From Deltaproteobacteria bacterium (GTDB taxonomy: Bacteria; Desulfobacterota; Desulfobacteria; Desulfobacterales; SpSt-501), in assembly GCA_016219005.1 (NCBI GenBank), contig JACRCN010000104.1, positions 1-64,000 of the forward strand: a DNA stretch of 64,000 nt, in the 5' to 3' direction. Each line of letters starts with the position of its first letter. Positions within the stretch are counted from its first letter, which is position 1. Shown here piece by piece: positions 44,778 through 53,095 of the stretch. Position numbers and translations under genes: made by a program. Under the pieces are notes generated by a model. The model saw nothing but the letters and a program-made list of their open reading frames with translations. It did not search any database and was not told the origin of the DNA.

Positions 44778-45524
44778 ATGGGCCTTCTTCAAGGACTTTC
44801 CTACAACCTGCGAGGGCTCAGCCTCGGGCTGAAGACGCCGAAACTTCTATTGCTGGGGCTCATCCGGTTTGCCGCCGTGATTTTCATCACAATTCTGGCG
44901 GTCGGGTTCATCGTGGCCTACCATCTGCAACTGATGGACCTAGTCTGGTCAAAACCGGCCAACCCTTGGCTGGTGTGGCTGTGGCATCTCGTTGCCTGGC
45001 TGCTCGTGCTGTTGCTGACCGGTGTTGCGGCACTCGTCTCCTACCTCGCCGCACAGATCCTCTTCAGCGTGCTGATCATGGACCATATGTCGCGCATCAC
45101 CGAAAAACTGGTTACGGGCCGGGTGCAGGCGCCGGCGCATGTGAACGTCATCCGCCGGTTCGGCTACCTGATTCGGCAGGAGACCCCGCGTGCGGTTATC
45201 CCGGTCCTGTTGTCGCTTGCCCTCATGGTCTTGGCCTGGGCGACCCCCCTGGGGCCATTCGTCACGATCCTTTTGGCCGTAACGGCCGCTGCTTTTCTGG
45301 CCTGGGACTCGACCGATCTGACCCCGGCGCGGCGAATGGTGCCTTTTCAGAAGCGGCTGCTGTTTTTCAGGCAAACGTTTATGTTTCACCTGGGTTTCGG
45401 GCTGCTTTTCCTCATTCCGTTTGTCAACATTGTCTTCCTGGCGTTCGCGCCCGTCGGCGCCACCCTGTATTATATTGAAACCCGGGACGGGGCTTCACGC
45501 GCAATGAAAGGCACAGGTGCATGA
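44778..45524 (+). CDS. EI24/CysZ-like membrane protein
   Basis: A 248-residue integral membrane protein with about five helices and the EI24-domain pattern (MGLLQGLSYNLRGLSLGLKTP at the start, HLGFGLLFLIPFVNIVFLAFAPVGATLYY at the end). CysZ members take up sulfate; others are of unknown role. ATG 44778 is the start of the conserved part; the frame is open upstream to 44616. It overlaps the Nudix gene by 4 bases (ATGA). Confidence 0.8.
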   Translation: MGLLQGLSYNLRGLSLGLKTPKLLLLGLIRFAAVIFITILAVGFIVAYHLQLMDLVWSKPANPWLVWLWHLVAWLLVLLLTGVAALVSYLAAQILFSVLIMDHMSRITEKLVTGRVQAPAHVNVIRRFGYLIRQETPRAVIPVLLSLALMVLAWATPLGPFVTILLAVTAAAFLAWDSTDLTPARRMVPFQKRLLFFRQTFMFHLGFGLLFLIPFVNIVFLAFAPVGATLYYIETRDGASRAMKGTGA

Positions 45525-46096
45525 AGATTCTGCGGGTGGACAAACTCAGCGATACCGAATGGCTGAACCTGTTCCAGGTGACCTACCGCCTGCCGGACCG
45601 CGACCCGCGATCGTGGCTGCTTGCCTCCCGGCAGGAAGCGCCGCGCTGCGTCACCGGCCGGTTTGAGACCCCGGATGCCGTGATCATCGCAGCCTTCCAC
45701 CGCCACCGGGCGAAGCTGGTGGTCACCCGGGAATACCGCGTGCCGCTTGGCGGCTATGAGGTCGGTTTCCCCGCCGGCCTCGTGGACCCGGGCGAAACCG
45801 TCGTGGACGCCGCCCGGCGCGAGCTCAGGGAGGAAACCGGCCTGGACGTCACCCGTTTCCTGAACGCCAGCCCGCCGTTGTATTCATCCGCCGGTATGAC
45901 CGACGAGTCCATCACCCTGGTGACCGTCGAATGCGAGGGGGAGCCTTCCAACAAGGCGCTCGATGCCTCCGAAGTCATCGAGGTGCTCTTCGTCTCGCCG
46001 GCGGAGGCTGCCTGCCTGTGCGCCGACAGCTCTCTCAAGTTCGATGCCAAGGCATGGCTCGTGCTGTCCCGCTTCGCCGCCACCGGCAAAGTGTGA
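45521..46096 (+). CDS. Nudix hydrolase (ADP-ribose pyrophosphatase-like)
   Basis: A 191-residue protein with a complete Nudix box (GLVDPGETVVDAARRELREETGL), preceded by the GGYEVGFPAG strand typical of ADP-sugar pyrophosphatases. The start overlaps the EI24 gene stop. It would hydrolyse ADP-ribose or another NDP-sugar. Confidence 0.9.
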   Translation: MKILRVDKLSDTEWLNLFQVTYRLPDRDPRSWLLASRQEAPRCVTGRFETPDAVIIAAFHRHRAKLVVTREYRVPLGGYEVGFPAGLVDPGETVVDAARRELREETGLDVTRFLNASPPLYSSAGMTDESITLVTVECEGEPSNKALDASEVIEVLFVSPAEAACLCADSSLKFDAKAWLVLSRFAATGKV

Positions 46097-46117
46097 CGGC
46101 CTCGCGGAGATCACCGG

Positions 46118-46300
46118 CTATACCCTCGGATGCGGGGCCGCATCCGACAGGTCATGGCAGTCGAAGCGTCGTCCACAGCCACCGCAAATGAGCGGCTTGC
46201 CTTCGTCCAGCCGTGTGCGGGGGATCTGAAGCAGCCGCCTGCATTCCGGGCATTTCAGCGTCAGCCCCGGGCGCACGTTCTGCCGATCATCGCGTGGCAT
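46118..46300 (-). CDS. Small zinc-ribbon protein (MJ0042-like), putative
   Basis: A 60-residue frame with two CxxC pairs (LKCPECRRLL and LICGGCGRRFDC), the pattern of MJ0042-type zinc ribbons. It overlaps the end of the next small frame (46287-46436) by 14 bases. It could be real, but the length is short and no clear ribosome binding site was seen. Confidence 0.5.
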   Translation of the reverse strand: MPRDDRQNVRPGLTLKCPECRRLLQIPRTRLDEGKPLICGGCGRRFDCHDLSDAAPHPRV

Positions 46301-46436
46301 CGGTCATCCTTTCCCACCGGATTCCATCCGCGAACCGGCGCAGGTCGATCAAACTCGTCCTGTACGACAGCTTCAGTGTAAAGCAGCCCTTGTCCGCTGT
46401 CCAACGCCGTTGACTTATGCGCCGGAATATGGTCAT
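46287..46436 (-). CDS. Small protein of unknown function, putative
   Basis: A roughly 49-residue frame starting MTIFRRISQRR and containing FTLKLSYRTSLIDLRRFADG. It lies divergent to dnaJ and directly before the zinc-ribbon frame. The sequence looks protein-like but has no recognisable motif; an in-frame ATG at 46478 is the alternative start. Confidence 0.35.
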   Translation of the reverse strand: MTIFRRISQRRWTADKGCFTLKLSYRTSLIDLRRFADGIRWERMTDATR

Positions 46437-46476
46437 TTTCACGGTCGCCGCATTGACCTTCAACAGGTGAGCCTCC

Positions 46477-47280
46477 ATGTCCCAGGACGATTACTACGCT
46501 ACACTCGGCCTGCCGCCCCAGGCCGAGCCCCGCCAAGTCAAGGAGGCGTATCGACGGCTCGCCTTCGAGCACCACCCGGACCGCAACCGCGATACACCTT
46601 CCGCGGCCGATACAATGAAGCGGATCAACGAGGCCTACGCCGTGCTCTCCCATCCCGCCAAGCGCCGGGAGTACGACACCCTGCGCGAGCGGTTCGGGTC
46701 TTCGGCGCACAGCCGGTTTCGCACAAGCCACACCGAGCAGGACATCTTCAGCGGCTCGGACATCAATGCCGTCTTCGAGGAGCTGGCCCGGTCCTTCGGG
46801 TTCAGGGGCTTCGAGGACATCTTCCGGGATGTCTACGGCCAATCCCCCCAGGGCTTCGAGTTCAAGCGGCCGCGGGTCACCATCCGCACCTTCGGTTTCG
46901 GCCGGCCGTTTCGATCCGGGGGCGGCAGCGGCGCGCTGCCCCCATCGGCGGGCATTCTCGGCCGGCTCGCCCGCCTCGCGCTCGGCAAACTGGGGGGCGG
47001 ACTGCCCCAGAAGGGAACGGATATCCACGACCGGATTTGCATCAGCCCGGAACTGGCCGCCGCCGGAGGGCCTTACGCTTATCTCCTGAGGCCGGCGTTC
47101 AAGAAACTGGTGGTCAAAATACCGCCCGGGATCCGCGCCGGCCAGCGCATACGCCTGGCCGGCATGGGTTCTCCCGGCCGCAACGGCGGCAGCGACGGCG
47201 ACCTCTTCCTGAAAGTCCGTTTGCGCAAACCGTTTCGCGAAAGGATGAGAAGCTTCATCACGGGAATCTTAGGCGAATAA
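46477..47280 (+). CDS. DnaJ/CbpA-type co-chaperone without zinc finger
   Basis: A 267-residue J-protein: N-terminal J domain with HHPDRNRD (HPD motif), a Phe/Gly-rich linker (residues about 70-160), and a C-terminal DnaJ substrate-binding region containing VVKIPPGIRAGQRIRLAGMG and GDLFLKV. There is no Cys-rich domain, so it is a class II/CbpA-like protein. Only one of the two C-terminal barrels is fully recognisable. The 3' end overlaps the convergent pseudouridine synthase gene by 12 bases. Confidence 0.9.
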   Translation: MSQDDYYATLGLPPQAEPRQVKEAYRRLAFEHHPDRNRDTPSAADTMKRINEAYAVLSHPAKRREYDTLRERFGSSAHSRFRTSHTEQDIFSGSDINAVFEELARSFGFRGFEDIFRDVYGQSPQGFEFKRPRVTIRTFGFGRPFRSGGGSGALPPSAGILGRLARLALGKLGGGLPQKGTDIHDRICISPELAAAGGPYAYLLRPAFKKLVVKIPPGIRAGQRIRLAGMGSPGRNGGSDGDLFLKVRLRKPFRERMRSFITGILGE

Positions 47281-47988
47281 TCCCTGCAGTTCAGCCGGCA
47301 CCGCGCTGGAGCGAAACGTCACAGGCCGGGACTGCCCGGGCGGCACCACGCGGATTTCCATGGCGTGCAGTGCCAGCCGCGTGAAGCCGCATTGCTCGCG
47401 CACATGCGCGTTCAACCGGTTCGAGCCATAGCGCCGGTCACCGACCACGGGGTGGCCGGAGAGCCTGGCATGGCGCCGGATCTGATGGGTTCTCCCGCTC
47501 TGGGGCTCGCACTCCACCATCGTGTAGTGCCGGCTCACCTCCTGCACCCGAAACCGGGTGCGGCATTCCTTCAGTTCCCCCGTGCCCTGCGGAAACCGCC
47601 GGCCGCCGGCATCGGCCGCCAGCGGCCAGTCCCATACCGACCACGCCCCGTCACCGGGCGCTGTCTGTATCCGCCCGTGCAGCACGGCGATATAGCGCTT
47701 GATGACGGCGCCGGTTTCAAACTGCCTCGCAAAGAAACGCAACGCCTCGCGCTCGCTGCACAGGATCATCACGCCGCTGGTCTCCCGGTCCAGGCGATGC
47801 ACGGGGTGAATGCCGAATGCCCCGACCGTGCCCGTCCCGCGGCGGGCGAGAGAAACAAGATCCACCCCCGCGTCGTTGTGGACACTCATGCCCCGGGGTT
47901 TCTCAACCACCAGCCACCCGTTTCCGGCAGCAATGACCGGGATCTCAAACTGTCCAAACGTGAGGAGGGGAGTCATGACCGGCTTCAC
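47269..47988 (-). CDS. RluA-family pseudouridine synthase
   Basis: A 239-residue protein with the RluA motif HRLDRETSGVMIL (catalytic Asp), VEKPRGMSVHND and the late SGRTHQIRRHARLSGHPVVGD. It lacks an S4 domain. The GTG start at 47988 is supported by AAGGAGG six bases upstream. It would modify uridines in tRNA or 23S rRNA. It is convergent with dnaJ. Confidence 0.9.
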   Translation of the reverse strand: MKPVMTPLLTFGQFEIPVIAAGNGWLVVEKPRGMSVHNDAGVDLVSLARRGTGTVGAFGIHPVHRLDRETSGVMILCSEREALRFFARQFETGAVIKRYIAVLHGRIQTAPGDGAWSVWDWPLAADAGGRRFPQGTGELKECRTRFRVQEVSRHYTMVECEPQSGRTHQIRRHARLSGHPVVGDRRYGSNRLNAHVREQCGFTRLALHAMEIRVVPPGQSRPVTFRSSAVPAELQGLFA

Positions 47989-48081
47989 GCGGTTCCTCCT
48001 TGACTGAGCGGGATTATTTCTATACGCTGAAATACGTTAACATCTTAGAAACCATCGGAATTCCCCTTGCGGAGTTTGCCC

Positions 48082-48537
48082 ATGAAGTTTTCCACCCGCA
48101 GCAGGTACGGCACACGGCTGATTCTCGACATGGCCCAGCATCACGGCCACGGCCCCATTCAATTGGGCGAAATCGCGCGGCGTCAAAACTTATCGCTTAA
48201 GTATCTCGAGCAGATCATCCGACCGCTCAAGCGGGCCAACTACGTCAAAAGCTTCCGCGGCTCCAAGGGCGGCCACCTGCTGAACAAACCCCCGGAGCAG
48301 ATTTCGGTCGGCGAAATCGTATCCCTGCTCGAGGGCGGCGCCTTCCTGACCGGTTGCGCCAAAGACCCCACGCGATGCGAGCGCGCGGCCGACTGCCTCA
48401 CGCGCTATCTGTGGATCGAGGCCTCGCAGGCCATGTTCACCCGGCTCAATCAAATCACCTTCGCGGACCTCCTCAACGGCAACAAGGGCCGCGTTGCGGA
48501 GGACTGCCTTAACGCGCCGGCCAGCCGGCCGGTGTGA
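48082..48537 (+). CDS. Rrf2-family regulator with IscR-like cysteines
   Basis: A 151-residue winged-helix regulator (MKFSTRSRYGTRLILDMAQ). Three Cys residues at 92, 99 and 105 (GCAKDPTRCERAADC) sit almost as in IscR (92, 98, 104), so an Fe-S cluster is likely to be the sensor. ATG 48082 has GGAG at 8 bases. Its target is not evident in the window; no isc/suf operon lies next to it. Confidence 0.88.
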   Translation: MKFSTRSRYGTRLILDMAQHHGHGPIQLGEIARRQNLSLKYLEQIIRPLKRANYVKSFRGSKGGHLLNKPPEQISVGEIVSLLEGGAFLTGCAKDPTRCERAADCLTRYLWIEASQAMFTRLNQITFADLLNGNKGRVAEDCLNAPASRPV

Positions 48538-48731
48538 ACGCCCGCAAACGACTCATCACCCTGTACCGGGCCCATCGCAGGTCCAAGGCTCGTTGAGAAG
48601 GAAGCCGGAGAGGAATTTCAGTCTTTCTTCCTTCGGCCGGGCATCGTTGCGGTGTATCCCGATATCGGCCCTATCGATGCCCGAGCCGGAGGCTGGTTCC
48701 CAACGTTTCTCCAAACCGGCAGCCATCCACG

Positions 48732-49697
48732 ATGAAAGACCGTTCGATGATTGAGGACCGCTACCGGTCGCTGCTGCAAAAAGCCGTCCGGCGCGGGAAC
48801 ACCGAGCTTGTCTACACGACGAGCGCGATCATCGAGAGCCTCGGCGGGCGTCCCGCGGCCTGGCTTGAGACCCGCACGGCGGTCATCCTGTTTGCAGAGT
48901 GCTGGCCGCTGGGCGCCGACCTGCTGTTTACCAAACCCTTTCACAGCAAGGTGGCCGCGCTCCTCCGGGTGGCACACCGCCAAAAGGCGCGGGATGCGAC
49001 CGGCCTCGGATTCCTGGCATATGACCTGGACCAGGGCGATGACACGGTGCTGGCCGGGGTCTCCGACGACAAGGCGCTCCGCTTGATTGCCAGGGCCATC
49101 CGCCAGCCCGCCGGCTTCTGGAGCTGGATATCCGAACAGCCGGCCGAGGGAAGTCGCAAGGCTCTGATCGAAAATGCGTTTCGCTACCGCGAGGGGGGGC
49201 GGCCGCACGATAAGGCCGTCGTGCAGGCAGCGGCATATCTGGCGCTGACCACCCCGCCTCCGGAAATTGAGGCGGCGCCGACGCCTGAAGGCGCGTTCCC
49301 CTACTGGGTGGTGTTCGACCGCCACACGGCCGAGGGCAAGCGCGTGCTGCGGGACGTCGCGCGCGACCTGCACATGCCGTTGCCGCTGCTGGAATGGTCC
49401 CATTTCTACTACGAGGGTGCGGTCGCGAACGCCGACGCCCCGTCACCGTGGTGGCAGCAGTATTGCCGCTGGCATTTCGAGCGGCTCGGCATGCCGCCGG
49501 CGGAGGCCCACCTGATCTGGGAGCCGGCCCGGGAGCAGATCATCGACGCCCTGGCCGAAGACAGCCGGCGGCTCCAGAGCGACTTGTACCGCTGGAAGCT
49601 TGGCAATCTGGATCGCATCGACGCCTTGAAACGGCAGGTGGAGTTGTTTGTCAGCCACATCAAGGAAGTTCAGCACGGCCAGTCGACATTGTTCTAA
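48732..49697 (+). CDS. Conserved protein of unknown function, partly like the MgsA/RarA C-terminus
   Basis: A 321-residue protein. The first 190 residues follow the helical pattern of the C-terminal domain of MgsA/RarA AAA+ proteins (LQKAVRRGN, WLETRTAVILFAECWP, AVVQAAAYLAL), but no AAA+ ATPase part is present. The last 130 residues have no recognised motif. I cannot assign a function. The frame has a normal composition for the region. Confidence 0.7.
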   Translation: MKDRSMIEDRYRSLLQKAVRRGNTELVYTTSAIIESLGGRPAAWLETRTAVILFAECWPLGADLLFTKPFHSKVAALLRVAHRQKARDATGLGFLAYDLDQGDDTVLAGVSDDKALRLIARAIRQPAGFWSWISEQPAEGSRKALIENAFRYREGGRPHDKAVVQAAAYLALTTPPPEIEAAPTPEGAFPYWVVFDRHTAEGKRVLRDVARDLHMPLPLLEWSHFYYEGAVANADAPSPWWQQYCRWHFERLGMPPAEAHLIWEPAREQIIDALAEDSRRLQSDLYRWKLGNLDRIDALKRQVELFVSHIKEVQHGQSTLF

Positions 49698-49750
49698 CCT
49701 GGTTTTTTGCACCGGTAGGCTTGCAGCTCAACCTCGGGATCGGAGGCCCC

Positions 49751-50365
49751 ATGTCCAGCATCGTCGATTCCCCCGAAAGCTATTTCAGACAGCTCGTCCC
49801 CGCTGTCGGCCCCCTGCTCGAGGAACTGGAGCAAGAGGCGCGCAGGGAAAACATCCCCATCGTGGGCCCGGTGGTCGGCACGCTCCTCTTCCTTCTGGCG
49901 CGAGTGGCGCAGGCCCGGGTTATTCTGGAGCTGGGAACCGCCTCAGGCTATTCCGCCCTGTTTCTCGCCCGTGCCTGCGCCCTCAACGGCGGACGGCTCC
50001 TGACCCTCGAGTTGGACCCGGCGATGGCCGAACGGGCACAACGGAATCTGGAGCGCGCAGAGCTTGCGGCGTCCGCGCGCGTGATCGTCGGCGATGCTCT
50101 GTCCGAGCTTCCCCGGATGGATGCCGTCGTCGACCTCGTGTTCATGGACATCGAAAAGGCCGACTACATCCGCGCCCTTCCGCACTGCCACCGGCTCCTG
50201 AAACCGGGGGGACTCCTGGTTGCCGACAACGTCGGCTTCAAGGACGCGGACGCGTTCAACCGCGCGATCGTCACCGATCCCCGCTGGACATCCGCGTCGC
50301 TGTTCTCGTTTCTGCCGGGACATTCACCGGAAATGGACGGAATCTGCCTGGCGCTGCGCGGGTGA
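49751..50365 (+). CDS. O-methyltransferase (caffeoyl-CoA/catechol-type)
   Basis: A 204-residue SAM-dependent enzyme: motif I ILELGTASGYSALFLA, motif with LELDP, the metal/catalytic FMDIEKADY and GGLLVADNVGF. ATG 49751 has GGAGG 5 bases upstream. It belongs to the O-methyltransferase family 3; the substrate is unknown. The gene follows the preceding one by 53 bases. Confidence 0.9.
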   Translation: MSSIVDSPESYFRQLVPAVGPLLEELEQEARRENIPIVGPVVGTLLFLLARVAQARVILELGTASGYSALFLARACALNGGRLLTLELDPAMAERAQRNLERAELAASARVIVGDALSELPRMDAVVDLVFMDIEKADYIRALPHCHRLLKPGGLLVADNVGFKDADAFNRAIVTDPRWTSASLFSFLPGHSPEMDGICLALRG

Positions 50366-50429
50366 CGTGCGGTTCGACAAGCCTGGTCCTCGATGGATGT
50401 GGCTTTAAAACCACTTCCACGCCACTTGC

Positions 50430-51101
50430 TTACTTCGGAGCGACCGGCGCGGAGGAGCCCCCCGCCCCTTTCACGTTAAGGTCTTCTGCCCGCTCCGGCA
50501 CCTGGCCTGCCTTGGTACCGGTCTTCGAACCATCCGGTTTCGGCTGAGGCTTGCCGCGCGGAGGCGAAGGAACACCAGGGCGAAGGGGCGGCTTCGGCCC
50601 GGGCCTGAGGCGGTCTTTGTCGTAAAGGCTGTTGTTTTCGCGGTAATACCCGCGGTAGACGTTGTTGGGACCGGGTCGCCCGCCATGGCTGTAGCCGTAT
50701 CCCGGCCCGCAGTAGCCGTAGCGCAGGAAAGCATCTGCGCAGTCGTCGTCATCACGCTCCTTGTACAGCACCTGCTGCTGGGCCTCCTGCATCCGGCGAT
50801 TGGCCTCCTCCAGATTAAGCTGCGCCTCGCGCTCCCGGCCGGCGAGTTCGGCTTTCCGCTCCTCCAGCTCCAGCTTCTCACGCTCGATCCGATAGTTGCG
50901 CTCCTCTTTGATGCGCTGGCGGTCGGCGTCCGCATCGTAAGGGGTTTCTTCGAGCTTGTCCAAGACCTTCACCCCGGCCGGAGGAGGCTGGTTCGAGAAA
51001 TGCGTCAGACCGTCGGCATCGGTCCAGCGGTAAATATCGGCCGACACCGGGCCCGCCCACCAAAACCACAGCAGGGTCAACAGGATCAACAGCCGCTTCA
51101 T
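50430..51101 (-). CDS. DUF4124-domain secreted protein with coiled coil
   Basis: A 223-residue secreted protein with signal peptide (MKRLLILLTLLWFWWAGPVSA), DUF4124 motif (DIYRWTDADGLTHFSNQPPP), a Glu/Lys/Arg-rich coiled coil (residues about 60-110) and a Pro/Gly-rich tail. DUF4124 proteins are envelope proteins of unknown role. GAGGTG precedes the ATG. It lies in a unit with the LOG-family gene. Confidence 0.85.
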   Translation of the reverse strand: MKRLLILLTLLWFWWAGPVSADIYRWTDADGLTHFSNQPPPAGVKVLDKLEETPYDADADRQRIKEERNYRIEREKLELEERKAELAGREREAQLNLEEANRRMQEAQQQVLYKERDDDDCADAFLRYGYCGPGYGYSHGGRPGPNNVYRGYYRENNSLYDKDRLRPGPKPPLRPGVPSPPRGKPQPKPDGSKTGTKAGQVPERAEDLNVKGAGGSSAPVAPK

Positions 51102-51153
51102 GGCGCCCACCTCGTCCGTTTTGAAATCACCTTTATACGCTTATTGGACGCTG

Positions 51154-52068
51154 TCAATATCGATTCGGTTTACCAAGGCTGTTGCCCTCCCGACCGGTCC
51201 CGTTACGTTCGATGATGGCCCATGCCTCCTCGGCCGTGTCGACATAGGTGAGCAGGCCGAGATCCTCCGGCGCGATGGTCCCTTCGTCCACCAGCGCCTG
51301 GAAATTTATGACGCCGCTCCAGAAATCCTTGCCGAACAGCAGCACCGGTATGGGCTGGATTCTCCCGGTTTGGATCAAGGTGAGGGTTTCAAAGAGCTCA
51401 TCCAGCGTCCCGAATCCACCGGGAAAGGCGACCAGGCACTTGGCCCGCATGAGCAAGTGCATCTTGCGGATGGCAAAATAGTGGAACTGAAAATTGAGCT
51501 CCGGCGTGATGTAGGGGTTGGGAAGCTCTTCGTGGGGCAGAACGATATTCATCCCGATGCTCAGCGCACCGGCATCCTGGGCGCCGCGGTTGGCCGCCTC
51601 CATGATGCCCGGTCCGCCGCCGGTCATCACCACCATGCGATGGTCGTCGGAGTGCCGGCCGATCATCCGGCCCAGTTTGCGGGCCTCTGCGTAGTAGCGG
51701 CTGTTGGCCAGAGTGCGTTCGGCACTCTTGACCCTTCGCTCCAGGGGGGGATCGGGCTCGTCCTGCCGGAGCTCGGAAACGGCGGCCTCCAGATGGGCCG
51801 CCGCCGTCTGCGGATCCGGGATGCGGGCACTGCCGAAGACCACCACGGCGGATTCGATTCCCTTTTCCTGGAGGGCCAGCTCGGGTTTCAGCAGCTCGAG
51901 CTGCAGCCGTACGGGCCGCAGCTCGTCTCTCAGAAGAAAATCCAGGTCCTGGAAGGCCAGCCGGTAGCTGGGCGCCCGGCCATGGGGAGGTTCGGTTTTC
52001 TGAAGGGCTTGACGGGCGTCTTCGTGGGCCGAGGGGAAAATGCGTCGGCGGAGGCGGGGGTTAGCCAT
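51154..52068 (-). CDS. LOG-family (TIGR00730-type) protein, lysine-decarboxylase-like fold
   Basis: A 304-residue protein with VVVFGSARIP, GGGPGIMEAANRGA and PGGFGTLDELFE, the signature of the LOG family (cytokinin riboside 5'-monophosphate phosphoribohydrolases). It is longer than the typical 180-residue enzyme because of an N-terminal 70-residue region and an insertion between the strand and the GGGPG loop. AAAGGA precedes ATG 52068. It probably acts on nucleotides or nucleotide-like compounds. Confidence 0.88.
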   Translation of the reverse strand: MANPRLRRRIFPSAHEDARQALQKTEPPHGRAPSYRLAFQDLDFLLRDELRPVRLQLELLKPELALQEKGIESAVVVFGSARIPDPQTAAAHLEAAVSELRQDEPDPPLERRVKSAERTLANSRYYAEARKLGRMIGRHSDDHRMVVMTGGGPGIMEAANRGAQDAGALSIGMNIVLPHEELPNPYITPELNFQFHYFAIRKMHLLMRAKCLVAFPGGFGTLDELFETLTLIQTGRIQPIPVLLFGKDFWSGVINFQALVDEGTIAPEDLGLLTYVDTAEEAWAIIERNGTGREGNSLGKPNRY

Positions 52069-52235
52069 GACACGTCCTTTTTGGGGATTTAAATCAAGCA
52101 AGCGATCAGGCGTCGCTGGAAAGTGTAGCAGACTGGGGCAGGTCTATGCAACCGCCGCGACCAAGGGCGGAAATCCGGCCGCGCGATACCATCGGGATGC
52201 AAAAGCAAGAATCCAACGGCGGAGTGCGAACCGGC

Positions 52236-52586
52236 TCAGGCCACCGTGTCCAAGAGGCTGCCCAGAATTTCATTCTGGGCCTTCAGGGTTTTCAAATTGG
52301 CCTTGAAGCCGTAGATGCTGGTGATCAGCTCGGGAAATTCCTCCTCCAGCGCAACGTTCGAGGCCTTCAGCGCGGGTGGTTCGTCCTCTTCCAGGTGGTC
52401 GATGGGTATGCCTGCTTCTACGCGCTGCGCCACCACTTCGACCTCGCCGTTTTGTCCCTCCTGGAGTATCGCCCTATACTTCTTGTATCCGTCGGTGTTG
52501 ACGTTGGCGATGTTTCCGGCAGTGACGCCGAGTTTTTGCCCGAAGGCGTGGAGGGCCGAAACAGCGGCGTTGAGAGGGGGTATCAT
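52236..52586 (-). CDS. Flagellar basal-body rod (FlgC-like) protein
   Basis: A 116-residue protein with N-terminal LNAAVSALHAFGQKLGVTAGNIANVNTDGYKK, the flagellar rod signature, and C-terminal SNVALEEEFPELITSIYGFKANLKTLKAQNEILGSLLDTV, the rod C-terminal helix. Other flagellar genes are not seen nearby, so it may be an orphan. ATG 52586 has GGAG six bases upstream. Confidence 0.8.
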   Translation of the reverse strand: MIPPLNAAVSALHAFGQKLGVTAGNIANVNTDGYKKYRAILQEGQNGEVEVVAQRVEAGIPIDHLEEDEPPALKASNVALEEEFPELITSIYGFKANLKTLKAQNEILGSLLDTVA

Positions 52587-53017
52587 GCTCGACTCCATAT
52601 TCAAGTGCGTTATATGTTGGCCGTCCGGATTGGATCGTGTAACGCTGCCGGCCGAAACAGCCACGGTCGGGAAAAAGAAAACTTCCCACGATGCCGTTTT
52701 TTCCTGACGGCGCAGTCCTCCAATCTTTTACAGTTGAGAGAGCCCGTCGGGGAAGATGCACGCGCATCCGAGAAGTTCGCTTTTTAGTGATACAATATCC
52801 ATGCCACAATGCGGTAAAATAAAATTTAATGAACATTCAATAAGTTATGTTTTTATGCCTCAACAGCTCCTGCGGTCGATGTGCCGATTTTTGTCATTTT
52901 TCTGTCCGAAAAATGTCAAACCGCAAGCCCCGTGATTGAATTAACGCATCCGAGGTGCTATCGAAAGGGGCGCTCTGAGCCAGTGTTGAGCCGCAAACAG
53001 TTGACACGGGAGTCGTC
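52587..53017. other. AT-rich intergenic region with operator-like palindrome
   Basis: About 430 bp between the divergent FlgC-like gene and the alcohol dehydrogenase. It holds a 31-base palindrome (52890-52920) but no convincing gene. Confidence 0.5.
52890..52920. promoter_or_regulatory. Candidate operator palindrome
   Basis: Arms TTTGTCATTTTT (52890-52901) and AAAAATGTCAAA (52909-52920), complementary at 11 of 12 positions, with a 7-base spacer. It lies about 130 bp upstream of the short ABM-like frame and the alcohol dehydrogenase. The form fits a dimeric regulator site; the regulator is unknown. Confidence 0.4.
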
Positions 53018-53095
53018 ATGCTCATCATTATCGTATACGTTTATGTGAAACCGGATCGGGCGGAGGCTTTCAAGGCGTTTAAGGAAAACACATGA
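53018..53095 (+). pseudogene. Truncated antibiotic-biosynthesis-monooxygenase (ABM)-like fragment
   Basis: A 25-residue frame MLIIIVYVYVKPDRAEAFKA followed by FKENT and a stop. It matches only the first strand and helix of an ABM-domain protein (normally about 95 residues). The stop overlaps the start of the alcohol dehydrogenase (ATGA). It is either a remnant of an ABM gene whose rest was deleted next to the dehydrogenase, or a leader peptide. Confidence 0.5.
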
